A DNA stretch of 64,000 bases, from assembly GCF_029051685.1 (NCBI RefSeq), contig NZ_JAACFT010000018.1, positions 62,001 through 126,000 on the forward strand, given 5' to 3'. The stretch comes from Bradyrhizobium sp. CSA207 (GTDB lineage Bacteria > Pseudomonadota > Alphaproteobacteria > Rhizobiales > Xanthobacteraceae). Each line of letters starts with the position of its first letter. The stretch's first letter is position 1. The notes below the pieces were generated by a model. It was not told the DNA's origin, did not search any database, and saw nothing but the letters and a program-made list of their open reading frames with translations. The translations under genes were made by a program, and so were the position numbers. Shown here piece by piece: positions 33,643-42,820 of the stretch.

Positions 33643-35784
33643 CTATGGAAGCTCATGGAAACCTGTCTGCAGGCGATAGAGCTTGGAATACCGCCCGCCG
33701 CGATTGATCAGTTCTTGATGGGAGCCGTCCTCGATCAGGCGGCCATCTTCAATCGTGATGATGCGGTCGGCCATTCGCAGGGCCGACAACCGATGCGCAA
33801 TGATCAGTACAGTCCGGCCCTGTGAGATCTTCGCCATATTCTGTTGAACAATGTGCTCGCTCTCATAGTCTAGCGCGCTGGTGGCCTCGTCAAGAATCAG
33901 GATCCGAGGATCGGTTACAAGTGCGCGCGCAATTGCGATGCGCTGACGCTGTCCACCTGACAGGCTATTCCCCCGTTCCCCTACGGTGGTGTCATAGCCC
34001 TGCGGTAGCTGTAGAATAAAGTTATGTGCACCAGCCATTGTCGCCGCCTCGATCACGCGTTCCGTCGATGTCGCGGGATCGGCGAACGCAATGTTATCCC
34101 TGATCGAGCAGTTGAAAAGTACGTTGTCCTGAAGAACCACGCCAATCTGGCGACGCAACCAGGCGGGATCCACCTGTGCAACGTCGATGCCGTCGACTAG
34201 GACTCGGCCGCGCTCAGGTATGTAGAGTCGTTGCACCAGCTTGGCCAACGTGCTCTTTCCCGACCCCGAGGCTCCCACTATGCCAATGATCTGGTTCGCT
34301 GGAACATGGAAGTGCACGTCCCGGAGGATCTCGGGTCCGTCAATGCGGTAGCGAAAGGTCACGTGCTCGAAAGTGATATGGCCTCGGATCGCGGCCAGCG
34401 CCATCTTGCCGGGATTGTAGACCGGCTCGGTCTCCGTATTCAGAATATCGCCAAGGCGTGCGATTGAAAGCCTGGCCTGATGAAAGTCTTGCCAAGTCTG
34501 AGCCAATCGAAGCACCGGAGCGCTTACGCGGCCGGCGAGCAAATTGAAAGCAACGAGTTCGCCAACGGTAAGATCGCCACTTATGACGAGTCTCGCGCCG
34601 AAATAAAGGATAGCCGCGCTGACCAGTTTGCTGACAAATTGAACCGATTGACTTGCCACGTTGGCAAGGCTGATGACTCGAAAGCTCGCGGCGACATATC
34701 CGGCGAGCTGCTGCTCCCAACGGCGCTGCATCTGGGGCTCGACGGCCATTGCCTTGAGGGTCTCAATTCCAGTCACACTCTCCACAAGGAAGGCTTGATT
34801 TTCTGCGCCACGCTGAAACTTCTCATCGAGCCGTCGCTGAAATAGCGGCGTGGCTGCGGCGGAAATTCCAACATAGATCGGAAGCGAAAAGAGAACGATC
34901 CATGTCAGCGCCGGTGAGTACAAGAACAGCACCGCGATGAAGATGGTCGCAAAGAACAAATCGATGATCAGCGTCAAGGCCGAGCTGGTCAGGAAATTGC
35001 GGATATTCTCCAGTTCCCGCACCCTCGCAACGGAGTCGCCAACGCGCCGTGCCTGAAAATAGCCGATTGGCAGAGCCAATAGGTGACGAAACAGCCGGGC
35101 GCCGAGTTCTACGTCAATCCGATTTGTGGTGTGGGAAAACAGGTAGGTGCGAAGGATGCCAAGTACCGTTTCAAACAACGCGATTGCGACAAGGCCAACA
35201 GCGAGCACGTCCAGGGTTCTCATGCTCTGGTGAACCAGGACCTTGTCGATCACGACCTGAAAGAAGAGGGGAGATACAAGCGCAAAAAGCTGCAGGCAGA
35301 ATGATGCGGCCAGAACTTCGGTCAGCAGCCGCCGGTACTTGTGAATTGCGCCGAGAAACCAGGTGATGTCGAAACGGCGGGCGAGATCGGAGAGAGACGC
35401 GCGGCGCGTCATCAGGATCACCGATCCGTCCCACGCGGCCTCGATCTCCATTCGCGACATTATGACCGGCTGAGGGCGACCAGGCTCGAGAGCAATGACC
35501 TTGTCCTCACTGGCCTTTCCGAAGATCAAGAATTTGTCCTCGCGCAGGATGGCGAGTGCCGGCATGGGTAGACCGGAAAGCCTGGACCAATTCGTTCTGA
35601 CGACGCGTGCCCTCAACCCCAGTTCCTTGGCGCAGCGGAGCATCTCGGCGATCCTGACAACTCCTCCGAACTGATGACGAATCCGTTCAGGATCAACTGC
35701 GACCCCGTGAAATCGGAGCATCATGACCAACGCGATCAATCCTTGATCAGGGATTGCGCCAGTTGGCTCAAGTTGCTCGCGCAT
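33643..35784 (-). CDS. Type I secretion ABC transporter (HlyB/PrsD-like) with C39-like domain
   Basis: About 713 residues from ATG 35784, chosen for the GGAG five to eight bases upstream; ATGs at 35802 and 35889 would extend it. Domain order: C39-like domain (residues about 12-125) without the catalytic Cys, six-helix TM region (about 150-440) and the ATPase with GIVGASGSGKSTLAK (Walker A), LSGGQRQRIAIARAL (signature), ILILDEATSALD (Walker B) and the switch His in LIIAHRLS. C39-like domains without protease activity dock RTX-type substrates. With the adaptor it should export proteins with C-terminal signals; the domain proteins at 5127-6158 and 14064-16271 are candidate cargo. The outer-membrane TolC partner is not in the window. 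Confidence 0.93.
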   Translation of the reverse strand: MREQLEPTGAIPDQGLIALVMMLRFHGVAVDPERIRHQFGGVVRIAEMLRCAKELGLRARVVRTNWSRLSGLPMPALAILREDKFLIFGKASEDKVIALEPGRPQPVIMSRMEIEAAWDGSVILMTRRASLSDLARRFDITWFLGAIHKYRRLLTEVLAASFCLQLFALVSPLFFQVVIDKVLVHQSMRTLDVLAVGLVAIALFETVLGILRTYLFSHTTNRIDVELGARLFRHLLALPIGYFQARRVGDSVARVRELENIRNFLTSSALTLIIDLFFATIFIAVLFLYSPALTWIVLFSLPIYVGISAAATPLFQRRLDEKFQRGAENQAFLVESVTGIETLKAMAVEPQMQRRWEQQLAGYVAASFRVISLANVASQSVQFVSKLVSAAILYFGARLVISGDLTVGELVAFNLLAGRVSAPVLRLAQTWQDFHQARLSIARLGDILNTETEPVYNPGKMALAAIRGHITFEHVTFRYRIDGPEILRDVHFHVPANQIIGIVGASGSGKSTLAKLVQRLYIPERGRVLVDGIDVAQVDPAWLRRQIGVVLQDNVLFNCSIRDNIAFADPATSTERVIEAATMAGAHNFILQLPQGYDTTVGERGNSLSGGQRQRIAIARALVTDPRILILDEATSALDYESEHIVQQNMAKISQGRTVLIIAHRLSALRMADRIITIEDGRLIEDGSHQELINRGGRYSKLYRLQTGFHELP

Positions 35785-35970
35785 TGGCACTCCGCGCCGC
35801 ATCACGCAGTTTCGCCCAGTAATGCCTGTGGCAGTAAATATCGACCATGATGGTATGTCGTCCGGTGCTGCGCGTGACTCGGGGCGCAACCCGATATCGG
35901 GCCGATTAGGGAAGAAATCCAGCGAGACAGCAGGCCATCAACCCATTTTAGGAGTCGCCCCGAAAGCGAG

Positions 35971-35984
35971 TTGACGGCTGTCAA
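35971..35984. promoter_or_regulatory. Crp/Fnr-type palindrome between the secretion operon and the GT4 operon
   Basis: TTGACGGCTGTCAA, perfect arms. A hexamer stands at the right distance on both sides: TAAAAT (35950-35945) 30 bases away on the minus strand, toward the secretion operon, and TATCAT (36006-36011) 31 bases away on the plus strand, toward the glycosyltransferase operon. One site may thus activate two divergent promoters. Confidence 0.7.
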
Positions 35985-36133
35985 TATCGGGGGGAGGCGG
36001 TCGCATATCATCCCCCGGATGGTTGGAATTGTAACGAGAACAGCCGCGCACCGCCTGGCCGAACGCCAGGCAACAGGAATTGGTGTTGGCATCGGATCTC
36101 GGCTTGTTCCGACCTCTCGGTCAGGAACGCGAA

Positions 36134-37495
36134 ATGGCTGAATCGTCGTTCGAGCTCAGTGAGGAACCAGTAGCGACGTTTTCGACCGAGCGTTCGAGAG
36201 CGCGTCCTGAACGAGATGTTCAACACACCAGACGGGATCAGTTCAACGATCCGGATCGGCCCAACCTGAAAATCCTGTTCGCGAACAAATTCTTCTTCCG
36301 CAACGGCGGCTCCGAGGTCGTCATGTTCGACGAGATGGAGCTGATGCGGAGCCGAAACGCCGATGTCATTGAATTCTCCATGAATGATGATCGAAATGCC
36401 CCATCGCGCTTTCAACCATATTTCGTATCGCAAAAATCGTATCGGGCTCCATCGCGGAGCGACAAGCTGAAGTCTGCACTTTCCCTTATTCACTCCCCGG
36501 AAGCCGTTTCGAAGATTGCTGATCTCATTCGGAACGAGAGACCGAATGTTCTCCATTGCCACAACATCTATCATCAACTCACCCCATCCATCATCTCCGC
36601 CGCGGCGAGATTGGGGGTTCCTGTCGTTCTCACGCTTCATGACTACAAGCCGGTCTGTCCTGTCTACACGCAGCTCAGCAACGGACAGGTGTGCACGAGA
36701 TGCGCAGACGGTGGTTTCGAGGCCCTTCTCGCGCGACGCTGTGCGAATGGGTCATTGGGCCGCAGCGCCTTACTCTGGGCGGAGGCGCGCTATCACGCGT
36801 TGGCGGGAAGCTATCATCGGGTCGGCAAATTCATTGCGCCGAGCAAATTCATGTACGAGGCCGTCGTCCGCCGGTTTGGTGCGGAGAAGGTGGTTCATAT
36901 TCCGAACGGAATAGACGCGTCGCGTATCGAGGTGTCTACCGACGACGAGGGCTACGTATTGTACTTTGGGCGCTTGTCGCCTGAAAAGGGCGTTGAGACC
37001 CTTCTCCTAGCCCATGCAGCAGATCAAGGAACCTGGCGGTTGGTGATCGCCGGCACCGGTCCGCTGCTGGAGGAGCTTCAGCGGAAGTATCCGATGGCGG
37101 AGTTCAAGGGGCACCTCACCGGCATAGACCTGGAACGAACGATCAAGCGAGCGGCGTTGATAGCTGTCCCCTCCGGATGGCACGAGAACAGCCCTCTCTC
37201 AATTCTTGAAGCGATGGCACACGGGAAGCCGATCGTAGCATCGCGCATCGGCGGCATTCCTGAGCTCGTGAGAGACGAATCGACGGGTCTGTTGTTTGAG
37301 CCCGGCGACGTTTCTCAGCTGTCGGAAAGTATCAGAAAGCTTCTTGCCGATCGCCATCGTCGAGAGGAACTCGGCCGCAGTGCGCGAAGAATCGTCGAGA
37401 TTGAGTATTCACTTCAGGCGCATGGAGCCGCGTTGTTCTCGCTGTATGAGGGCCTGATTGGAGCGGCGGGCTTACACAAGAGAGTTGGATCATAA
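36134..37495 (+). CDS. Glycosyltransferase family 4
   Basis: About 453 residues from ATG 36134 (GGAACGCGAA upstream; ATG 36080 is also possible). GT-B fold: KILFANKFFFRNGGSEVVMFDEM at the N-domain with the glycine-rich loop, VLTLHDYKPVCP, YFGRLSPEKGVETLL starting the C-domain, and the E-x7-E motif region HENSPLSILEAMAHGKPIVAS. A Cys-rich insertion (CPVYTQLSNGQVCTRCADGGF) near residue 175-200 is typical for a subgroup of GT4 proteins. A retaining transferase for one sugar of the repeat unit is expected. Its stop is one base before the radical SAM gene. Confidence 0.92.
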   Translation: MAESSFELSEEPVATFSTERSRARPERDVQHTRRDQFNDPDRPNLKILFANKFFFRNGGSEVVMFDEMELMRSRNADVIEFSMNDDRNAPSRFQPYFVSQKSYRAPSRSDKLKSALSLIHSPEAVSKIADLIRNERPNVLHCHNIYHQLTPSIISAAARLGVPVVLTLHDYKPVCPVYTQLSNGQVCTRCADGGFEALLARRCANGSLGRSALLWAEARYHALAGSYHRVGKFIAPSKFMYEAVVRRFGAEKVVHIPNGIDASRIEVSTDDEGYVLYFGRLSPEKGVETLLLAHAADQGTWRLVIAGTGPLLEELQRKYPMAEFKGHLTGIDLERTIKRAALIAVPSGWHENSPLSILEAMAHGKPIVASRIGGIPELVRDESTGLLFEPGDVSQLSESIRKLLADRHRREELGRSARRIVEIEYSLQAHGAALFSLYEGLIGAAGLHKRVGS

Positions 37496-37496
37496 A

Positions 37497-38630
37497 ATGG
37501 ACCTCACTGTCATTTCAACGTTCCGCTGCAATTCGAAGTGCCAGATGTGTTACATCTGGCAAAACCCGACCGAGCCGAAGGAAGAGGTGTCGCTCGACAC
37601 GCTGTCAAAACTTCCTGCCGGATTTGACAACCTGAATGTGTCAGGCGGAGAACCGACGCTTCGCAAAGACCTCTCGGAAGTGATTGACCTTCTTTATCCC
37701 AAGGCAAGGGTGACGGAGATATCGTCAAACGGCCTTCACGCTGAGCGCCTGGTTCCAATCATCAAGAGGTACCCGAATATCAAGGTGCGGTTCTCGCTGG
37801 AGGGCGATGAGGAAACGAACGACAGGATTCGCGGCGAGAAGGACGGCTATAGCACCAAGATCGCAGGACTCCGTATGCTTCGTGAGGCGGGTGGCACCGA
37901 CCTCGGTTTTGCGATGGTCATTCAGGATGAGAACGTCGATCAGCTCGTCAATGTCTACGAATTTGCCCGGACGGAAGGCTTCGAATTGGCGACCTCCGCG
38001 CTCCACAACGCGTGGCAGTTCTATAAGAACGACAACTACTTCTATGACCGGAAGGCGGTCGCCAGAAAGGTCGAAGGACTGATTTCGGCGATGTTGCGCA
38101 GTCCGAAGCCAAAGAACTGGTTTCGGGCTTACCTGAATCTCGGTTTGATCGAGAAGATCCTTGGTCACGATCGGCTGATACCCTGCAGCGCAGGCAAGGA
38201 TTTCGCGTTCATCGATCCTTGGTCGGACGTATGGGCTTGCAACGTACGGTCCGATCTTCCCATGGGCAACCTTGCGCGCCAGTCATGGGACGAGATCATG
38301 AACAGCGAGGTCGCGCAGCAGACGCGGAAGAAGGTCGCTGGCTGCGGCCAGAATTGCTGGATGGTGACAACCGCGCGGACCGCCATGCGGTCCAACCTGG
38401 TCCCTCAGTTACCGAAATCCGATCCCCTGCTCTGGGTCCTCAAGAACAAGCTGAAGGTATCGATCGGCAAGAGCATCTGTTTTGACAGCTACATCAATTA
38501 TTCCGACGTGAGGCCGTCCCCGCACGTCGAACGAACGTCCTTCCTGAACAAGAGCGTCAAGGCCCGGTTGGTCAAGGGGCGCACTACCCCCGACGAACAT
38601 TACCCCTTGCGAACTTTCATGAACAATTAA
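37497..38630 (+). CDS. Radical SAM protein with SPASM-like C-terminal cysteines
   Basis: A 377-residue radical SAM enzyme. The CxxxCxxC motif that binds the SAM-cleaving 4Fe-4S cluster is CNSKCQMC at residues 10-17, followed by LNVSGGEPTLRKD (SAM-binding GGE). The C-terminal part has CSAGKDFAFIDPWSDVWAC and CGQNC, consistent with an auxiliary cluster of SPASM/twitch type. ATG 37497 begins one base after the upstream GT4 stop, and the next GT4 gene follows by 19 bases with GGAGG, so it is tightly embedded between two glycosyltransferases. A radical modification of a sugar or of a carrier molecule is inferred; no precursor peptide gene is seen. Confidence 0.88.
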   Translation: MDLTVISTFRCNSKCQMCYIWQNPTEPKEEVSLDTLSKLPAGFDNLNVSGGEPTLRKDLSEVIDLLYPKARVTEISSNGLHAERLVPIIKRYPNIKVRFSLEGDEETNDRIRGEKDGYSTKIAGLRMLREAGGTDLGFAMVIQDENVDQLVNVYEFARTEGFELATSALHNAWQFYKNDNYFYDRKAVARKVEGLISAMLRSPKPKNWFRAYLNLGLIEKILGHDRLIPCSAGKDFAFIDPWSDVWACNVRSDLPMGNLARQSWDEIMNSEVAQQTRKKVAGCGQNCWMVTTARTAMRSNLVPQLPKSDPLLWVLKNKLKVSIGKSICFDSYINYSDVRPSPHVERTSFLNKSVKARLVKGRTTPDEHYPLRTFMNN

Positions 38631-38649
38631 ATTCGCGGAGGAAATCCAG

Positions 38650-39948
38650 ATGAGCAGGCGTGAGATCTACATGTTCGGTTTCCGTGGTTTCCCGCAGGTC
38701 CAGGGTGGCATCGAAACGCACGCAGAGAATCTTGCGCCACGGGTGGTCGAACTCGGCAGACGAGTCACCGTGTGCATGCGATCCCCCTATGTCGAGCCCG
38801 GCCTCGCAAAAGTATGGAAGGGCGTCCGCATCTTGCGGCTGTGGACCGTGCCAAACAAGTACTTCGAAACGCTGCTGCATTCCGTGATTTGTGCGATTGT
38901 TGCGGCGGTTCGGAGGCCGGGTCTGGTGCACATTCACGGCATCGGACCCGCAATCGTAACGCCATTGCTGCGGGCCATCGGTCTGCAGGTCGTCGTCACC
39001 CATCACGGCGAGGACTACAACCGCGAGAAATGGGGCTGGGCGGCGCGGGTGGTGCTGCGGACCGGTGAAGCGATGGGGATGCGCTACGCCAACAAACGCA
39101 TCGCTGTCAGCCGCAGTATCGGCGACCTTATTGCGTCCAAATATGGCCGGCCGTGCGAGGTGATACCGAACGGGGTCGTGTTCTCGGAGATGCCGCAACA
39201 GAGCGACGAGGTCGTCGAATTGGGATTGGAGCCAGGACGATACGTACTCACGGTCGGCCGGCTGGTCCCCGAGAAACGCCAGCTCGATCTCCTGCGTGCG
39301 TTTTCGGCCGCGGCGCTGCCTGGATGGAAGTTGGCGATCGTTGGCAAGATCGATCACCAGAGCGAATACGCAGATCAACTGGTCAGAGAGGCGGCCGGCC
39401 GGCAAAACGTCGTCATGGCGGGCTTTCAGACCGGCGATGCGTTGCGACAACTCTATGCGCACGCCGCGCTGTTCGTGTTGCCCTCGTCACATGAGGGCCT
39501 ACCCATTGTGTTGCTCGAAGCGCTTAGCTATGGATTGCCGGTGCTGGTGAGTGATATTGCTCCCAACCTCGAAGTCGTGGACGACCCCGCCCGCATTTTC
39601 CATGTCGGAGATTGCGAGGAGATGCGCGCAAAGCTTTCGGTGCTGACGCTCGCCAGCCTGAATGCGGAGGAGCGCGAAGCCGTCCGCTGCGAGAGTGCTC
39701 AGCGATACGATTGGTCCGACATCGCGCACAAGACACTAGAGGTATACGACGAACTGCTTGGCCGGAGAAGACGGCCACAAGGCAACATCGCGCGTTCGGG
39801 CGGGGCCGGGAATGGGGCCGGGAATAGAGTGCAACAATTGGAATTGGGCAGGCCGGTGGCTGCCCGTTACGGCCTCGCTCGCAGCGTCAACGACAATTTG
39901 ACGAAACCGCTCACGGGTGTGCCGTCGGCAAAAGTCAAATTGAAATAG
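38650..39948 (+). CDS. Glycosyltransferase family 4
   Basis: A 432-residue GT-B protein: FGFRGFPQVQGGIETHAENLA at the start (the glycine loop of rhamnosyl/galactosyl-type GT4 proteins), VVVTHHGEDYNREKWG, VLTVGRLVPEKRQLDLLRAF, and SSHEGLPIVLLEALSYGLPVL with the E-x7-E residues. The last 60 residues form a variable, low-complexity tail (GGAGNGAGNR). GGAGG nine bases before ATG 38650 supports the start. Third gene of the GT4-radical SAM-GT4 operon. Confidence 0.92.
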   Translation: MSRREIYMFGFRGFPQVQGGIETHAENLAPRVVELGRRVTVCMRSPYVEPGLAKVWKGVRILRLWTVPNKYFETLLHSVICAIVAAVRRPGLVHIHGIGPAIVTPLLRAIGLQVVVTHHGEDYNREKWGWAARVVLRTGEAMGMRYANKRIAVSRSIGDLIASKYGRPCEVIPNGVVFSEMPQQSDEVVELGLEPGRYVLTVGRLVPEKRQLDLLRAFSAAALPGWKLAIVGKIDHQSEYADQLVREAAGRQNVVMAGFQTGDALRQLYAHAALFVLPSSHEGLPIVLLEALSYGLPVLVSDIAPNLEVVDDPARIFHVGDCEEMRAKLSVLTLASLNAEEREAVRCESAQRYDWSDIAHKTLEVYDELLGRRRRPQGNIARSGGAGNGAGNRVQQLELGRPVAARYGLARSVNDNLTKPLTGVPSAKVKLK

Positions 39949-40363
39949 TCGCGGCGCCAATCGGAAGCCGAGGGACGCGTACGCCGAGCCCTTCTGGGGC
40001 TGAACTCTTCCGCGCGCGGTCGACATCGTTCGTTGGCACGGGTCCATAGGGCTCCTTTGGATACGGTCTTTGCGGTCGCCTGCGCCTTAAAGGCCAGTTA
40101 TCTCAGCCCGCGGCCTTGAGGCCGGACATCCTCAACGCATGACGTAAGCCTCTGCAACAGCGGGCTTTTCGCGGTCGGGCCCTGGAGATCGCCCCGGCTG
40201 CCGGCGGGCGCAGGCTTGATATCGCACCTTCGGCTTGATTCTGAGCACAAATTGGGCTTCCGAAAGCGACTGAACCCTGAGAGGCTCAGGACAGGGGATT
40301 CGCAAGCCAACGAAGCATCGGGGCGGACGCCGAAACGGCTAAGCGTTGCTGGATGTTGTGAGA
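39949..40363. other. Gap at the right end of the polysaccharide genes
   Basis: 415 bases with no supported gene; a leftward 122-codon frame (40098-40466) is Arg/Ser/Cys-rich and looks accidental. No TTGA-N6-TCAA site. From here to 43.6 kb the coding density is low. Confidence 0.45.
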
Positions 40364-41098
40364 ATGACCAGGGTGGACAAGCCAACGGTAAGCGAAATTG
40401 ACCGGCTGATCGCACCGATTGTCGAGTTGGCCGGCGAAAACCTGATCTGCCTGTCCGACCCCTCATTTGAGTTCGTACCGGATAGAACGAGAGGAGGAAT
40501 CTCGGCCATTCATCTGCGCTTGAAAGCGGAGCTGAGGGCGCTTCTGCAACTGCGCACGGTGTATGGCGACATGATCGCCTGCCGGGTTGTCGCCGGTGAA
40601 TATCCGTGGGCGCGAGGCGAATTGTCGCACTACCAGCATTTGAGACTTGCGTGGTCGCAGTTCGCGCGGCTGAGCGACGTGTTCAATGAATCCATGAAGG
40701 AGATTGATTGCCTTCATGGCGAGACGCTGGAGCTGCTTTCTGTCGATGTCGAGCGAGCGGGTGGTTGGTCGGCTGGCGTCGGGGCCCTGCCAGCGGAGGC
40801 TATCGATCGGGGTGCGCTCGTGGATCGCTGGTATGCCGTTGCGCCAAAGTCGGAACCGCCAATCTTTGATACCATGAGGATGGCAAGCGAATGGTCCGAT
40901 ATCGCTCATCCTTTCGCGGATCACTACAGCACAGCCCGAAGCGAGCTATTGGGACAGATTGACGCAAAGATGCAGGCAGTGGCTTCGGGCATTGCCGGTT
41001 TTCTGTCGGATCATGGCGACGAACTCATAGACCTGATTGGACGGTACAACGATATGGTCAGGAACTTCCGAATGCTGCATGACAGAGATATGATATGA
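40364..41098 (+). CDS. Uncharacterised cytoplasmic protein
   Basis: About 244 residues from ATG 40364; a TTG at 40346 would add six. I do not recognise a family. It is soluble, without signal or membrane segments, and mostly predicted helical: IDRLIAPIVELAGENLICL, HLRLKAELRALLQLR, and a C-terminal DAKMQAVASGIAGFLSDHGDELIDLI. Codon use and amino acid composition are those of a real gene, and the frame is undisturbed over its whole length. No neighbour on the same strand suggests a role. Confidence 0.65.
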   Translation: MTRVDKPTVSEIDRLIAPIVELAGENLICLSDPSFEFVPDRTRGGISAIHLRLKAELRALLQLRTVYGDMIACRVVAGEYPWARGELSHYQHLRLAWSQFARLSDVFNESMKEIDCLHGETLELLSVDVERAGGWSAGVGALPAEAIDRGALVDRWYAVAPKSEPPIFDTMRMASEWSDIAHPFADHYSTARSELLGQIDAKMQAVASGIAGFLSDHGDELIDLIGRYNDMVRNFRMLHDRDMI

Positions 41099-41174
41099 AG
41101 GGCCTCGCGGTGAGGACCAACGATGTCCGGGCACGAGAGCAGGTCAGCAATTAGATTGCACCGGCGAACTGAGC

Positions 41175-41396
41175 TTATCCCTCGGTTGGAGGAGTGCTAA
41201 TTCGCAGTTGACTGGCGGTCATCTTGCCAGAGACTGACACGAGCTCGTAGCCTACCCGTTGCCCCTCGAGCAACGTGGAAAGGCCAGCTTGTTCGACTGC
41301 CGACATATGAACGAATATGTCCTTGCCTCCGCCGTCGGGTCTAATGAACCCGTAACCCTTAAACTTGTTAAACCAAACTACAAATCCGGTCGGCAC
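41175..41396 (-). CDS. Cold-shock domain protein (CspA family)
   Basis: A single cold-shock OB-fold, about 73 residues. RNP1 is KGYGFIRPD and RNP2 is DIFVHMSAV, with the usual FNKFKGYGF aromatic cluster for single-stranded nucleic acid binding. The GTG at 41396 is chosen because GGAGG lies four bases upstream; a TTG at 41411 would place that sequence inside the gene. RNP1 differs from the common KGFGFI by Tyr. The long 5-prime region may include a structured leader, as for many csp genes, but I could not define one. Confidence 0.88.
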   Translation of the reverse strand: MPTGFVVWFNKFKGYGFIRPDGGGKDIFVHMSAVEQAGLSTLLEGQRVGYELVSVSGKMTASQLRISTPPTEG

Positions 41397-42604
41397 AGTA
41401 CCTCCAGGCAATTTCTTGGTCTTTTCCGGAGCGAACGCCGTGATGAGGAGCTGAAATCGGCGCAGATGCGAGGTTGTTGAAATTGAGAACCCGGTCTCTT
41501 GCAGTTAATCCGCATCGCTCTATCTAGGTTCCTTCTCCTCTCCCTGAGTAGTTGCGCAGACAATTCCGCCTGACTGCCGACAGCCTGTGTGGCCGGAACC
41601 GCGCCGCTCAAGTACACAATCAGCGCTGGATGTTGCTTAAACGAGCAAGGTGCCTCGCAAACAGGCGTTCCATCTGGTGGAGATTGGATCTCAAGATGAG
41701 TCTCCCGCACCTAGCGTCGGCCGGATCGTCTCGTTGTTTGCGGGTGCAAATGTTGGCTCGCCGTACCAGATGCTCACGGCCAGCACCTATTACGGTAGTA
41801 TGTTCAACACGGTAATACGTTCAACGACACCCCTCCACATAGGCGTGACATAGGCGTGCAGGGTATCAAAAGGTCGTGTTAGACATTGCTTATCAGACTG
41901 AGTGCCAAACGACGCTCGGGAAGTGGGGGCTATCAAAGCAACTCTAACCGGCGATGTTTGCGGCGTCCAACGTATGGACGGGCAGGCGAGTTGTTCGCCG
42001 AACGGATCAGAAAGGCGGGCGGTTGGTTGGTCTCGTTGGCGGACGCCGATTTGGCTTGTATCTCAGATACTCCGCACGGCGTCTGCGGGAGATAGCCTCG
42101 CGCGTCCCATACCCGGCTGCGAACGAAATCGAAACTATTGCGAGAAGTAGCAGGAGACCGAGCACGTCTTATCTCCAACCGAGTGTTTGTTAAGGGCGCC
42201 GTCAAAAGCCGATCTTCGGGCGCAAAACCGCTAGCGTCGGGCCGACCGGCGATGGCGGCGCCGATGTGGCTTGGAATAGGAGAAGAACGGCACATAGTGG
42301 CAGTTGGTTGAGCCTACTGGTTGTTCGGGGGAGCCAGGTCCTGAGCCGACAGTGCCGATCGGAAGACCATTAGGCGCGTGACCAGTTCAGCATTGCGACG
42401 AGCTTGATCCTCCACGCTGCTCTGCTCCCATCGTCTCCGAGCGCAGGGAGAGGGCCCACTGACGCTACGCTGACAAGCCTGAATAGCGTGAGTCTTCAAG
42501 CCCACATCAATGAAATTTACGCAAGCCCAGCGATGACCAATTTGACGAAGGTCAAGTTAAAGAGAGCGACTTGCTCTCTCGGCGCGGGCGCTCCCTTCAG
42601 GAGA
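41397..42604. other. 1.2-kb gene-poor stretch
   Basis: Both strands show only short overlapping frames without recognisable families and with the uneven codon use of chance frames. A 63-codon leftward frame (42314-42505) begins two bases after the transcription start predicted from the palindrome at 42542, yet has no ribosome-binding site and no known relatives. The stretch may be decayed sequence or hold an untranslated RNA. Confidence 0.4.
42542..42555 (-). promoter_or_regulatory. Orphan Crp/Fnr-type palindrome
   Basis: TTGACGAAGGTCAA, perfect arms. TAAATT (42519-42514) is centred 32 bases away on the minus strand; nothing similar is found on the plus side. No established gene follows within 1.1 kb on the minus strand, so the expected transcript from about 42507 would be non-coding or carry a very short frame. 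Confidence 0.55.
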
Positions 42605-42820
42605 TCAGACAATCCGGCGCGGGAGTTTTAGTCTGCTGGCGATCTTCCTTATGGCCTGTGGCGTTCCGCCGAGATGTCTTGAGACGACGTGCACGATCTT
42701 GCCTTCCAGGATGAGAGACCGTAGCTGGTCGATTTCCTCATTGCTCCATGGTGGAGCAGTGGGACGCTTTGGAGTTGGCAGCGTTAGCAACGTCGCACTC
42801 CCTCTGACGCGGTCAACCAA
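42605..42820 (-). CDS. Small Myb/SANT-like helix-turn-helix protein
   Basis: A frame of about 71 codons starting at TTG 42820 (start uncertain). The core PPWSNEEIDQLRSLILEGK followed by VVSRHLGGTPQAIRKIASRL has the tryptophan-acidic start and three-helix pattern of Myb/SANT-like DNA-binding domains, a type of small protein common in Bradyrhizobium-like genomes. It ends 50 bases from the orphan palindrome. No partner gene. Confidence 0.55.
   Translation of the reverse strand: MVDRVRGSATLLTLPTPKRPTAPPWSNEEIDQLRSLILEGKIVHVVSRHLGGTPQAIRKIASRLKLPRRIV

Noticed and set aside
40098..40466. 122-codon leftward frame
   Set aside because: Arg/Ser/Cys-rich, no family resemblance, overlaps the start of a better rightward gene.
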